A stretch of DNA of 64,000 nt, taken from Flavobacteriaceae bacterium (lineage in GTDB: Bacteria; Bacteroidota; Bacteroidia; Flavobacteriales; Flavobacteriaceae). Made by a program: the position numbers and the translations under genes. Below the pieces are notes generated by a model, which made no database searches, was not told where the DNA came from, and worked only from the letters and a program-made list of their open reading frames with translations. Positions 34,949 through 43,960 of the stretch are shown one piece after another; position 1 is the stretch's first letter, and every line of letters starts with the position of its first letter. The stretch spans positions 1-64,000 of the forward strand of contig JAENXC010000013.1 of the NCBI GenBank assembly GCA_016649715.1. Reading direction: 5' to 3'.

Positions 34949-36220
34949 TTACCGATGAATCGTCTGTTTTCTGTCCGGTCCTACAGAAACAATTTTGATA
35001 GGCACTTCCAGCTCCTTTTCAAGGAAATTGATATAATCATTCAAGGTTTGTGGCAACTGTGAAGCCTCGCTCATTTTGGTCAAATCTGCTTTCCAGCCTT
35101 TCATTTCCGTGAAGATTGGCGTTACGTTTTCGGCTTCAATATTATAGGGAAAATGGTGAATAGTTTTGCCCTTGTAATTATATGCTGTACAGACTTTTAG
35201 GGTTTCGAAACCGCTCAAAACATCGGCTTTCATCATTATAAGTTGGGTAACCCCGTTCACTTGAACGGCGTAACGCAAAGCAACCAAATCCAGCCAACCG
35301 CAACGTCTTGGGCGACCTGTTACGGCTCCAAATTCGTTTCCTATTTTCGCCATTTTTTCTCCCACTTCGTCAAAAAGTTCGGTAGGGAAGGGGCCACTGC
35401 CCACTCGGGTTGTGTAGGCTTTGAAAATTCCAAAGACATCTTTCACCTTGTTGGGCGGAACGCCTAAACCTGTGCAAGCTCCCGCTGCTGTTGTGTTTGA
35501 GGAAGTTACGAAAGGATAGGTCCCAAAATCAATATCGAGCAGAGAACCTTGTGCGCCTTCGGCCAAAATGGTTTTTCCGTCTTTTTGGGCTTGGTGCAAA
35601 TACTCTTCGCTATCAATAAAAGTTAGGGTTTTCAAAGTTTCAACGGCGGCAAAAAATTCAGCTTCAAGATCGGCCAAATCATATTGAACGTCAACATTGT
35701 AAAAATCAATCAACGCCTCGTGCTTGTCGGCCAAGGCGCGGTATTTTTCCTGCCAATTTTCCATCTCCAAATCGCCGATACGGATTCCGTTCCTTCCGGT
35801 TTTGTCCATATAGGTTGGACCAATTCCTTTTAAGGTGGAACCAATTTTTGCTTTTCCCTTGGAAGCTTCCGAAGCTGCATCAAGCAAACGGTGTGTTGGC
35901 AAAATGACGTGTGCTTTTCTGGAAACTATTAAATTTTTCTTGAAATCAATATTGTATTTGTCAAGGGCTTCCAATTCTTTTACGAAAACCACAGGGTCTA
36001 TAACCACGCCGTTTCCGATGACATTCACGGAATTTTTGTGGAAAATCCCAGACGGAATGGTGCGCAAAACGTGTTTTATTCCGTCAAATTCCAGGGTGTG
36101 ACCAGCATTTGGCCCGCCCTGAAAACGCGCGATTATATCGTAGTTTTTTGTGAGGACATCGACAATTTTTCCTTTGCCTTCATCGCCCCATTGCAATCCA
36201 AGTAGTAAGTCTACTGCCAT
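34949..36220 (-). CDS. purA: Adenylosuccinate synthase
   Basis: DLLLGLQWGDEGKGKIVDVLT, GGPNAGHT, TSSNTTAAGACTGLGVPP. Confidence 0.97.
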   Translation of the reverse strand: MAVDLLLGLQWGDEGKGKIVDVLTKNYDIIARFQGGPNAGHTLEFDGIKHVLRTIPSGIFHKNSVNVIGNGVVIDPVVFVKELEALDKYNIDFKKNLIVSRKAHVILPTHRLLDAASEASKGKAKIGSTLKGIGPTYMDKTGRNGIRIGDLEMENWQEKYRALADKHEALIDFYNVDVQYDLADLEAEFFAAVETLKTLTFIDSEEYLHQAQKDGKTILAEGAQGSLLDIDFGTYPFVTSSNTTAAGACTGLGVPPNKVKDVFGIFKAYTTRVGSGPFPTELFDEVGEKMAKIGNEFGAVTGRPRRCGWLDLVALRYAVQVNGVTQLIMMKADVLSGFETLKVCTAYNYKGKTIHHFPYNIEAENVTPIFTEMKGWKADLTKMSEASQLPQTLNDYINFLEKELEVPIKIVSVGPDRKQTIHR

Positions 36221-36223
36221 AAT

Positions 36224-36724
36224 TTATTTGGAATTGTTCCCGTCATCGGTCGTGGCGGGAGTTTTTTTATTTCCGTAGAAATAAAGTGAATGATTGGTTA
36301 TTTCAATATCAAAAACTTCTTCAATTGTTTTTTTGATGGCGTGTATTCGCGGGTCGCAAAACTCAATTACTTCACCGTCTGAAAGGATAACGTGGTCGTG
36401 GTTGCGGTCAAAATAAGACTTTTCGTAATGTGCCTGGTTTTGCCCAAATTGGTGTTTGCGCACCAAGCCACATTCCAAAAGCAATTCAATGGTATTATAA
36501 AGCGTAGCGCGGCTTACGCGATAGTTTTTGTTCTTCATATTTATATACAACGATTCAATGTCAAAATGATCGTCATGGTCATAAATTTCTTGAAGAATAG
36601 CAAATCGCTCCGGCGTTTTGCGGTGTTCTTTTTCCTCAAGAAAACCGGTAAAAACGTTCTTTACAATTGCTTGGTTGGTAATATCTGTTTTTGAACTCAT
36701 AACTAAGGTTGCAAAGTTACTCAA
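36224..36724 (-). CDS. Fur-family transcriptional regulator
   Basis: [49 protein letters not shown]. Confidence 0.88.
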   Translation of the reverse strand: MSNFATLVMSSKTDITNQAIVKNVFTGFLEEKEHRKTPERFAILQEIYDHDDHFDIESLYINMKNKNYRVSRATLYNTIELLLECGLVRKHQFGQNQAHYEKSYFDRNHDHVILSDGEVIEFCDPRIHAIKKTIEEVFDIEITNHSLYFYGNKKTPATTDDGNNSK

Positions 36725-36727
36725 ATT

Positions 36728-38968
36728 TTACACTCTAGTAACTTTATCAATTCCGTTTATTTTTTTGATGTTTTCCACCAAATTGTTTAGGATGGTTTTG
36801 TTTTTAACGACGACAATAATTTTTCCAGTAAAAACCCCGTCGTTACTGTCAAAGTGTACACTCTTCATATCAATGTGAAGGTTGTTGGAAATCACTTTTG
36901 TCACCTCGTTTACCAAACCGATGGTATCTATTCCGCTTATGGTTAAATCTGCCTTAAACTCGCGCTGGGTGGAGTCTATCCACTTTGCGGGCAAAATGCG
37001 GTAGCTGTAATTGCTTTGCAGTTGCAGTGCGTTGGGACAGTTGGTTTTATGGACTTTAATGCCTTCGGTCACGGTTACAAAACCGAAAACATTATCGCCG
37101 GGAATAGGGTTGCAACAGTTTGCAATTTTATAATCCAGTTTGTCTTCATTCTTTCCGAAAACGAGTTGGTCGAACTTTTCGGTTATTTCTTCTTTGTGAA
37201 CATCTTCAGGCTTGTCCGGTTTACGGATTCTGTTTTTGAAGAAGCTGATAAAGGCGTTGCTGCGCGAAGAAGCAAAATCCTTCAATTTTGGGTTGTCAAT
37301 AATGCCCGCACCCACTCGATAGTAAAGGTCGAGACTGGTTTTTACTTTAAAGAAAACAACCAATTGGTTGAGCATGCTCTCGTCCAAGTTCAATTTTAAA
37401 GACTTTAATTTGCGGCCCAAGATTACTTTTCCTTCCTCGGCAAGTTGTTTCTTTTCGTCTTTTAGGGAAGATTTAATTTTGGAACGGGCGCGGCCCGTTG
37501 TTGCGTAATTAAGCCAGTTGGCAGTAGGTTTGGCATTTTCTGAAGTAATTATTTCCACTTGGTCGCCACTTTTAAGTTCGTGACTTAATGGAACTAACTT
37601 GCCGTTCACTTTTGTGCCGCGGGTGTGCATCCCTATTTCGGTGTGGATGTGGAATGCGAAGTCTAAAGCTGTTGCGCCTTTGGGGAGCGAATACAGATCG
37701 CCTTTTGGTGTAAAGACGAAAATTTCTTTTGCGTACAGGTTCAGTTTGAATTCCTCCACAAAATCCACCGCGCTTATTTCTGAATTTTCCAGGGTGTCCT
37801 GTAGTTTGTTCAGCCAATTTTCCAATCCACCGTCGTCTTTTTCCTTGTTTTTGTATTTGTAATGGGCGGCGAAACCTTTTTCGGCAATCTCGTTCATCCG
37901 TTCGCTGCGTATCTGTACTTCCACCCATCGGCCTTTGGGGCCCATCACGGTGATGTGCAGGGCTTCATATCCTGTTGATTTTGGGGAAGAAATCCAGTCG
38001 CGCAAGCGTATTGGGTTTGGACGAAAATGGTCGGTAACGATAGAATATATTTTCCAAGCGAAGAATTTTTCGTTTTCGGGGGTGCTTTTATAAATAATAC
38101 GAACGGCAAATTTGTCATAAACCTCATCGAAGCTCACGTTTTGCGCCAGCATTTTTCTTCGGATGGAAAAGATGGATTTTGGACGACCTTTTATTTCGTA
38201 TTGCAATTCTTCGGCATCCAAGGAATCTTTTATCACTTTTGTAAAAGCGTCTATATAGGCGTCCTGCTCTTCTTTGCTTTCCTTTATTCGCCCTAAAATA
38301 TCTGCATAAATTTCAGGCTCGGTGAATTTTAAACCTAAATCCTCCAATTCCGATTTTATGTTGTAAAGCCCAATACGGTGGGCGAGGGGCGCATAAATGT
38401 AGAGTGTTTCCGAAGCTATTTTCTGCTGTTTGTCCGGCGGCATGCTGTCCATTGTTTGCATGTTGTGCAGCCTGTCCGCAATTTTTATGATGATTACGCG
38501 AATATCTTCATTAAGCGTAAGCAACATTTTCCGGAAGTTTTCCGCTTGCATGGAAACATCTTCAGACATGGAGATGTGGGCAATCTTTGTAAGTCCGTCC
38601 ACAATGCGCGCCACGGCGGTGCCGAACAGGCGCTCAATATCTTCCAAAGAATAGGTTGTGTCTTCAACCACATCGTGCAAAAGTGCGGCGGCAATGGAAG
38701 TGGCGTCCAAACCAATCTCTGAGGCAACAATTTTTGCAACGGCTATTGGGTGAAAAATATAGGCCTCGCCACTTTTGCGGCGTTGCTCTTTGTGGGCATC
38801 CACGGCAAGGTCGAACGCGCTGCGAATCAGTTTTTTATCTTCCTTGGTAAGGGTTCTGTAACTGATTTTGAGCAACTGTTTGTACAGCTTTGCGAGCTCT
38901 TTTCTCTCCTCTTCTATGGCGGCTTCTGTCATAAACCTAAAAGTACAGATAAGTAATTTAATTGGCAA
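36728..38968 (-). CDS. RelA/SpoT family (p)ppGpp synthetase/hydrolase
   Basis: HD domain LLHDVVEDT, SPKSTGYEALHITVMGPKGRWVEVQIRSERM, TGS and ACT domains. Confidence 0.95.
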   Translation of the reverse strand: MPIKLLICTFRFMTEAAIEEERKELAKLYKQLLKISYRTLTKEDKKLIRSAFDLAVDAHKEQRRKSGEAYIFHPIAVAKIVASEIGLDATSIAAALLHDVVEDTTYSLEDIERLFGTAVARIVDGLTKIAHISMSEDVSMQAENFRKMLLTLNEDIRVIIIKIADRLHNMQTMDSMPPDKQQKIASETLYIYAPLAHRIGLYNIKSELEDLGLKFTEPEIYADILGRIKESKEEQDAYIDAFTKVIKDSLDAEELQYEIKGRPKSIFSIRRKMLAQNVSFDEVYDKFAVRIIYKSTPENEKFFAWKIYSIVTDHFRPNPIRLRDWISSPKSTGYEALHITVMGPKGRWVEVQIRSERMNEIAEKGFAAHYKYKNKEKDDGGLENWLNKLQDTLENSEISAVDFVEEFKLNLYAKEIFVFTPKGDLYSLPKGATALDFAFHIHTEIGMHTRGTKVNGKLVPLSHELKSGDQVEIITSENAKPTANWLNYATTGRARSKIKSSLKDEKKQLAEEGKVILGRKLKSLKLNLDESMLNQLVVFFKVKTSLDLYYRVGAGIIDNPKLKDFASSRSNAFISFFKNRIRKPDKPEDVHKEEITEKFDQLVFGKNEDKLDYKIANCCNPIPGDNVFGFVTVTEGIKVHKTNCPNALQLQSNYSYRILPAKWIDSTQREFKADLTISGIDTIGLVNEVTKVISNNLHIDMKSVHFDSNDGVFTGKIIVVVKNKTILNNLVENIKKINGIDKVTRV

Positions 38969-39106
38969 GAAAAAAACCCTTCCTTCGCTTTGCTGAAAAA
39001 CGCAAAGCTTCGGAGGGCGAAGGTGGGGCAGATGTTATGCGGCTTAAGACAAAATTTAAAACGAAAGCGAAGCATGCGGCTAGCTTAAATTAAGGTAGCG
39101 TGTTTT

Positions 39107-39463
39107 TTAGCTTAGCTCTTCGTTGTCAAAAGTATTCTGTTTCGCTAAAAGTTTATTCGAAACTTTATAGGTCGCGGAATACGAAAGTCCAGGTTGACGG
39201 GATTTAAACGTCAAAAATGCTTTTTTGTACCATTTTGAGTCAGTAGCTTTCTTTTTAAAATCTTCATGTGCGGCAACTTCGGAGACTTTACCATTTAGCC
39301 ATGACGCAACACTATAAACCCCAATTCCGAAATGTTCAACTCGTTGAAGAAGGATTTCGAAATCTGATTCAGAAAAATATTGAACAGTCTCTTTATCGGA
39401 TCCATCATTCAAGTTTTTCAAATCAGTAAATATATTTTTTTCTAAAAATTCAGTTTGTTCCAT
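39107..39463 (-). CDS. Hypothetical protein
   Basis: Intact 118-aa ORF in intergenic space. Confidence 0.6.
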   Translation of the reverse strand: MEQTEFLEKNIFTDLKNLNDGSDKETVQYFSESDFEILLQRVEHFGIGVYSVASWLNGKVSEVAAHEDFKKKATDSKWYKKAFLTFKSRQPGLSYSATYKVSNKLLAKQNTFDNEELS

Positions 39464-39496
39464 ATTATGTATAAGATTAATTACGATGAATGCATT

Positions 39497-39967
39497 TTAG
39501 ATTTTGTTGTTATGCGTTTTTAAATTTCGTATCCCTTCATATACCACTACGCTAACAGCATTGGCTAAGTTTAAACTTCGGATATGAGGACTGTAAATAG
39601 GTATAGTATATACTGAATCAGCATTTTCTGTCACTATATTTTTAGGCAAACCAACAGATTCTTTCCCAAAAACCAGAAACATCTCGTCTTTGTAGTCAAT
39701 GGCGCAGTAATCTTGGGTTCCATGACTTGAGAAGTACACAAAATTTCCTCCCTTATTTTTTGCGTAAAAGTCATCAATGCTTTCATAAATGAAGAGGGAA
39801 ATATGCTGCCAGTAATCCAAGCCAGCTCTTTTTAATCGGGTATCATTTATTTCGAATCCAAAGGGTTTTACCAAGTGTAGTTTTGACCCAGACGCTAAGC
39901 TTAGTCGACCAATATTTCCTGTATTCATAGGTATTTCTGGCTCAATTAAAACGATATTAAATCCCAT
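39497..39967 (-). CDS. trmL: tRNA (cytidine(34)-2'-O)-methyltransferase (SPOUT)
   Basis: FNIVLIEPEIPMNTGNIGRLSLA, FGKESVGLP, IRSLNLANAVSVVVYE. Confidence 0.93.
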   Translation of the reverse strand: MGFNIVLIEPEIPMNTGNIGRLSLASGSKLHLVKPFGFEINDTRLKRAGLDYWQHISLFIYESIDDFYAKNKGGNFVYFSSHGTQDYCAIDYKDEMFLVFGKESVGLPKNIVTENADSVYTIPIYSPHIRSLNLANAVSVVVYEGIRNLKTHNNKI

Positions 39968-40005
39968 TGTTTACAGTTGATTCTTTGCAAAGTTCTTGTA
40001 TATGG

Positions 40006-40150
40006 GCTGTGGCGTGTCTCGGCACGAACCTCTCCAAACCTACCTGCCGGCAGGTAGGCAAAAACTGGCTTTGGAAAATCCGTCTACGAAAGTCGAAGCT
40101 TTAGCGTAGGTTTTAGGATTTTCCAAGTGAGGACAGACCAAGCCATAGCT
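40006..40150. repeat. Nested inverted-repeat region: outer arms GCTGTGGC/GCCATAGC, inner arms TTGGAAAATCC/GGATTTTCCAA, plus a 20-bp palindrome
   Basis: 40006-40013/40143-40150; 40071-40081/40116-40126; CCTACCTGCCGGCAGGTAGG at 40039-40058. Confidence 0.8.
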
Positions 40151-40189
40151 TATTCACGGTGTTGCCAGTAGTACTTTTTCCTCTCGATA

Positions 40190-40492
40190 TTAAACGTCAA
40201 GCGAAAATTTTAAACTTCCGCCCAATCCTTCTCGGATTATTCTCATCAAGGTCGAAAGTCGAATATCACTTGCATTATTTTCAATTCTCGAAATATAGTT
40301 TTTCGTAGTTCCAACTTTTTCGGCAAGCTGTTCCTGTGTCAGATGCTGTTTTTTTCTTGCCTCTTGAATTAGAACTCCAATCTTAAATGTTTCGAATTCT
40401 TCTTGGAATTTCTCACGTGATTCAGTTCCGATTTTTCCGTACTGCTCGTCCAAATGGTCGTCAAACGATGTAATTCTCTTATCTGTTTTCAT
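40190..40492 (-). CDS. HigA-like XRE-family antitoxin
   Basis: LTQEQLAEKVGTTKNYISRIENNASDIRLSTLMRIIREGL; paralog of 20633..20932. Confidence 0.88.
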   Translation of the reverse strand: MKTDKRITSFDDHLDEQYGKIGTESREKFQEEFETFKIGVLIQEARKKQHLTQEQLAEKVGTTKNYISRIENNASDIRLSTLMRIIREGLGGSLKFSLDV

Positions 40493-40828
40493 AATATTCT
40501 TTTTTTAGTCGTTCCGCTTTTTTAATTTCATTTTTGGGCGTTTTCTGGGTTTTCTTTTGAAATCCGCTCAAGAGAATAATTAAATTTCCTTCTTCGAAAA
40601 AGCAGAGAATCCGAAATATTCCATTTCCAGCAGAAATCCGCACTTCCCAAAGTCCGTCAGTATTCGTAAGATGTTTTAGAAATTTTTCTGGAACAATCCG
40701 AGTGTTTCTCAATACCAAAAGTGTCCAATCTATTTTCTTACGAACAGCGAGCGACTGTTTGGAATAAAATTCTTTAAAGTGGTTTTCAATCCTATTTCTC
40801 TTTTGAATTCGCTCAATTTGTTGTGGTT
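40479..40828 (-). pseudogene. HigB/RelE-like toxin, no in-frame canonical start codon (inframe from ~40828; Met-initiated ORF begins only at 40718)
   Basis: Upstream in-frame QQIERIQKRNRIENHFKEFYSKQSLAVRKKIDWTLLVLRNTRIVPEKFLKHL aligns to paralog MVRKIIFHENHFIEFY...; no ATG/GTG/TTG in frame before the stop. Confidence 0.6.
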
Positions 40829-40922
40829 AAATTTTCTCCAAAGTTACCTAAAAGGGCAACATTTTCCTAATTTAATTTTAGAATTTTTGTCGAGCGGACG
40901 GATTTTCTGTATTACTGGCAAC

Positions 40923-40956
40923 ATGCGGATAAATGCAATATTGCATTTATCCGCAT
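40923..40956. repeat. Perfect 34-bp palindrome ATGCGGATAAATGCAAT|ATTGCATTTATCCGCAT
   Basis: Arms are exact reverse complements with no spacer. Confidence 0.95.
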
Positions 40957-40989
40957 TATATTGTTTACTTCAAAATTACAATATTTCCA

Positions 40990-41095
40990 TCACTTTCGCA
41001 CCACCGCCCTCAGCGTCTCCACCTTAGCATTCAACAATTTGTTTTCCTCCTCCAGCGCAGAAAGACGCTCCCGCAGGAACAGGGTAGGTGGGGTG
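40990..41095 (-). pseudogene. C-terminal coiled-coil remnant (…LFLRERLSALEEENKLLNAKVETLRAVVRK*)
   Basis: Heptad-rich open frame ending in a stop; resembles C-termini of tail-fibre/S74-chaperone-type cell-surface proteins. Confidence 0.5.
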
Positions 41096-41229
41096 TGGGA
41101 GGTAAAGTATAGCGGCAGCTAGGCGGCGAAGTCTATAAAAAAGCTGTGGTTTAAGATATTGCAGAGATCCCAGAAGATTTTCTCTTTTTTCAGGAGAATT
41201 TAAAATTTATGAAACGTTTACTTAGGTTC

Positions 41230-41901
41230 TTAAAAGCCCACAAGGAAACGCTGCTTAAAACTGCTGCTTTCACCTTGAAAGACTGCTAAATAGAATCCAT
41301 TCTCTAAAAAACTTACATCTATTGCGCTATTTTCACTGCTCAGGGAAGTGCTGTAAACCCTTTTCCCCAAAACATCAAAAACCGTCATTTCTATAGGTTC
41401 AGCAAGTGGCGTGTTTAGGCGAATGTTCAGTATTCCGTAGGAAGGGTTTGGGTATAGTATCGCTTTTTGGGTTGTGTAATCCGTGATTCCTATCATTGCG
41501 CCACCCACCCAGACAGTCTCGGTATAGTCCGATTCCACGCCCCCTGGATTGTAAACAGCGGTTACGTGGGCATAAAATCCCTCTCCATTTCCATATAATA
41601 AAAAATCTACACCTCCGCAATTGCTTATTATTCCATAAATACTATCAATATTATAAATAGAATTTTCGCCACTAATAAATATATAAAAGTCATTTTCTCT
41701 ATAAATATTAAATCCAATAATTTCGTCGTGAGGTTGTTCAGGCTCACCCCATTCAAGAATAAAGAAATTGTTGGGAAAGTCATACCATTGCTCCCACGTA
41801 AGGTTTAAAACTGGGTTAATTTGTCCGAATGACTGAAAAGTGAAAAGAAGAAAAAGACCGATGGTAAGTGTAATTGTTTTCATAAGTTGCCATTTTTGCA
41901 T
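41230..41901 (-). CDS. T9SS type A sorting domain-containing protein
   Basis: Signal peptide; C-terminal YPNPSYGILNIRLNTPLAEPIEMTVFDVLGKRVY...GFYLAVFQG. Confidence 0.85.
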   Translation of the reverse strand: MQKWQLMKTITLTIGLFLLFTFQSFGQINPVLNLTWEQWYDFPNNFFILEWGEPEQPHDEIIGFNIYRENDFYIFISGENSIYNIDSIYGIISNCGGVDFLLYGNGEGFYAHVTAVYNPGGVESDYTETVWVGGAMIGITDYTTQKAILYPNPSYGILNIRLNTPLAEPIEMTVFDVLGKRVYSTSLSSENSAIDVSFLENGFYLAVFQGESSSFKQRFLVGF

Positions 41902-41997
41902 TTCACCTTCTATATTGAAATGCTATTCAAGATAGAATAAAGATATATATATCCGAGAAAATAGGCAAATAAAATCCTTTTGATACGTAGCTTAACT

Positions 41998-43161
41998 TCA
42001 TTCCAAAACAATCCTTCTGACAGCCAGAACTTCCCCGTTTTTAAAAACAGCAGCATAAACGCCACTTCCCAAAAACCCTAAATCCAAAGTAGTGTTTTCA
42101 GTATTCAAAGAAGTGCTGTAAACCCTTTTTCCCAAAACATCAAAAACCGTCATTGCTAAAGGTTCAGAAAGTGGCGTGTTTAGGCGAATGTTCAGTATTC
42201 CGTGGGAAGGGTTTGGGTAAAGAACCAAGTTTGCATCAAAATTGTTTTCTGAAACGCCCAAGGGTTCGCGCGCCACGGCAAAATGCAATGCCGCGCCCAA
42301 AGCGCCTTTTGAAACTTCAAAAACGTAATCGGGGTCCATGTTTTCAATAATGTCATTGGGGCCGTGCGGGTAGGGCGACTCGTTGGCTTCATAAAGACCC
42401 GTAATCACTTCGCCATTGTTTTCAAACGGCATATAGTCTGAAGCATAGGCATAGGAAATCTCCGTTTGAAGGTTGGAATACAGCCCGAAACAGTTCGCCA
42501 TTTCCTGCGTAGCCTGTGCAGACGCCGCGTTGTTTGAGCTTGGCGAAGACTCGTCGCGCTCGCAAACAATGGTGTTGTTGTTCATACTGGCAACGCCGCC
42601 CACTTCGTCTATGTTCAGGACCAATTTAATGTCCAAATTTTCAGGAATTACGGTGTGGTTCACGTAATACTCGCTGCCCACCAAACCTTCTTCCTCGCCG
42701 CTAAAGTGGATAAACTTGATGGAATAATCAGTATCTACGTCTTTTAGCAACCTTGCCAGTTCCAGTATTAGCACGGTTCCGCTGCCGTTATCGTTGGCAC
42801 CGGGGCCGTTTAAGGTGTCGTAATGGCCATCAATTATCAGAAAAGTATTTGGATAAACGCTCCCCGTTTTGGTGATGATGATATTGGAGGTTGTTTGCCC
42901 ATAAACGTTAAATGGCTGTGTTTCAATAGTGGTGTAGCCCAAAGCTTGGTAGCGCGCAATGATCCAGTTTTTTGCGGCTTCAATTTCGCTGCTTCCGGGC
43001 TCTTTTACGCCGAAAGCTACCAAAGTAGTGAGGTCGTTTAAAATGTTTGTTGAAGAAGTGTTTTCAACAATTCCGTTGTAATAGGGGTTGAAAACCTGTG
43101 CGTTAGCGCTGAAAATTGTAAAAAGGCAAAGTAAAATTGTAAACTGGGGAAATGATTTCAT
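41998..43161 (-). CDS. M28 family metallopeptidase with T9SS sorting domain
   Basis: IDGHYDTLNGPGANDNGSGTVLILELARLL, HFSGEEEGLVGSEYYV; C-terminal YPNPSHGILNIRLNTPL. Confidence 0.92.
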   Translation of the reverse strand: MKSFPQFTILLCLFTIFSANAQVFNPYYNGIVENTSSTNILNDLTTLVAFGVKEPGSSEIEAAKNWIIARYQALGYTTIETQPFNVYGQTTSNIIITKTGSVYPNTFLIIDGHYDTLNGPGANDNGSGTVLILELARLLKDVDTDYSIKFIHFSGEEEGLVGSEYYVNHTVIPENLDIKLVLNIDEVGGVASMNNNTIVCERDESSPSSNNAASAQATQEMANCFGLYSNLQTEISYAYASDYMPFENNGEVITGLYEANESPYPHGPNDIIENMDPDYVFEVSKGALGAALHFAVAREPLGVSENNFDANLVLYPNPSHGILNIRLNTPLSEPLAMTVFDVLGKRVYSTSLNTENTTLDLGFLGSGVYAAVFKNGEVLAVRRIVLE

Positions 43162-43218
43162 TTGGGGAATTATTTTTTTTTGTGAAAGTATTGTTTTTGA
43201 GCGAGACTCATAACATTA

Positions 43219-43647
43219 TTAAATTCCTTGTTCTGAAATGCTTTTTAGGTATTCATCGGCATTCATCACTGGAAGAAGAGATTCTTTAAAATCTTTTGCA
43301 TTTCGAGAGATTATTATGCCGCAATTTGAATCCAAAGCACTGAAATATTGCAGGGAATCCTCAAAATCCTTAAAGGAAGAATTGAGACCTTTTTCTAAAA
43401 TTTGTTCGTCCAGCTTACAGATTTCACATATTATTTTAAATTTTCGAAGTTTCTCGAGCACAATTTTTGGGTGTTCAGCTCTTGAGAGCAAATAGCTTAC
43501 CGTTGCAAACGATAAAGGCGAAACAACCAGCACAACCAATTCTTTATCGGCCAAGGTGACCAGTTTTGCAATCGGTTCGTAAAAGGGCTTTCTTTCCCCG
43601 AGCAAATCAAGCATAACATTAGTGTCCAGAAATAATCTTTTTTTCAT
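43219..43647 (-). CDS. PIN domain toxin (VapC-like)
   Basis: RLFLDTNVMLDLLGERKPF, FEDSLQYFSALDSNCGIIISRNAKDFK. Confidence 0.85.
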   Translation of the reverse strand: MKKRLFLDTNVMLDLLGERKPFYEPIAKLVTLADKELVVLVVSPLSFATVSYLLSRAEHPKIVLEKLRKFKIICEICKLDEQILEKGLNSSFKDFEDSLQYFSALDSNCGIIISRNAKDFKESLLPVMNADEYLKSISEQGI

Positions 43648-43892
43648 TTGTATTTTTTCATTAAATACTCACCATATTCCTTTTTATAGTCCAAATCAGA
43701 TGGGATTTTGACCCCCGTAGCTAGGCTTTTCACAAAAGGAGAGATTTCAAATTCATCGGTTTTCTTTTCGGAAGTGAGACTTTGAAGGTAAGTTTCTACA
43801 ACTTTAGACAGACTTATTTTTTTTTCTGAAGCATATTCTTTAGCCCTTTCAATTATCTTTTTATTCAACTTTAAGGTCAATTTGGTTTCCAT
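43644..43892 (-). CDS. DUF6364-type antitoxin (start re-assigned to METKLTLKLNKK)
   Basis: METKLTLKLNKKIIERAKEYASEKKISLSKVVETYL; 4-bp overlap with the PIN gene. Confidence 0.8.
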   Translation of the reverse strand: METKLTLKLNKKIIERAKEYASEKKISLSKVVETYLQSLTSEKKTDEFEISPFVKSLATGVKIPSDLDYKKEYGEYLMKKYK

Positions 43893-43960
43893 AACGAGAA
43901 GTTTATACGTACAAAAATAAGTAATTTGAACGTACAGTCCAATTTCTTTAGAATTTATTT

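Larger units (their letters stand above)
40161..40923. mobile_element. Candidate mobile cassette: HigBA-like module bounded by 15-bp inverted repeats TGTTGCCAGTARTAC
   Basis: 40161-40175 TGTTGCCAGTAGTAC versus 40909-40923 GTATTACTGGCAACA (14/15). Confidence 0.6.

Noticed and set aside
40006-40150. True integron attC site
   Set aside because: Hairpin architecture is suggestive, but no convincing GTTRRRY/RYYYAAC core sites or integrase gene were found in the window; kept only as an analogy.
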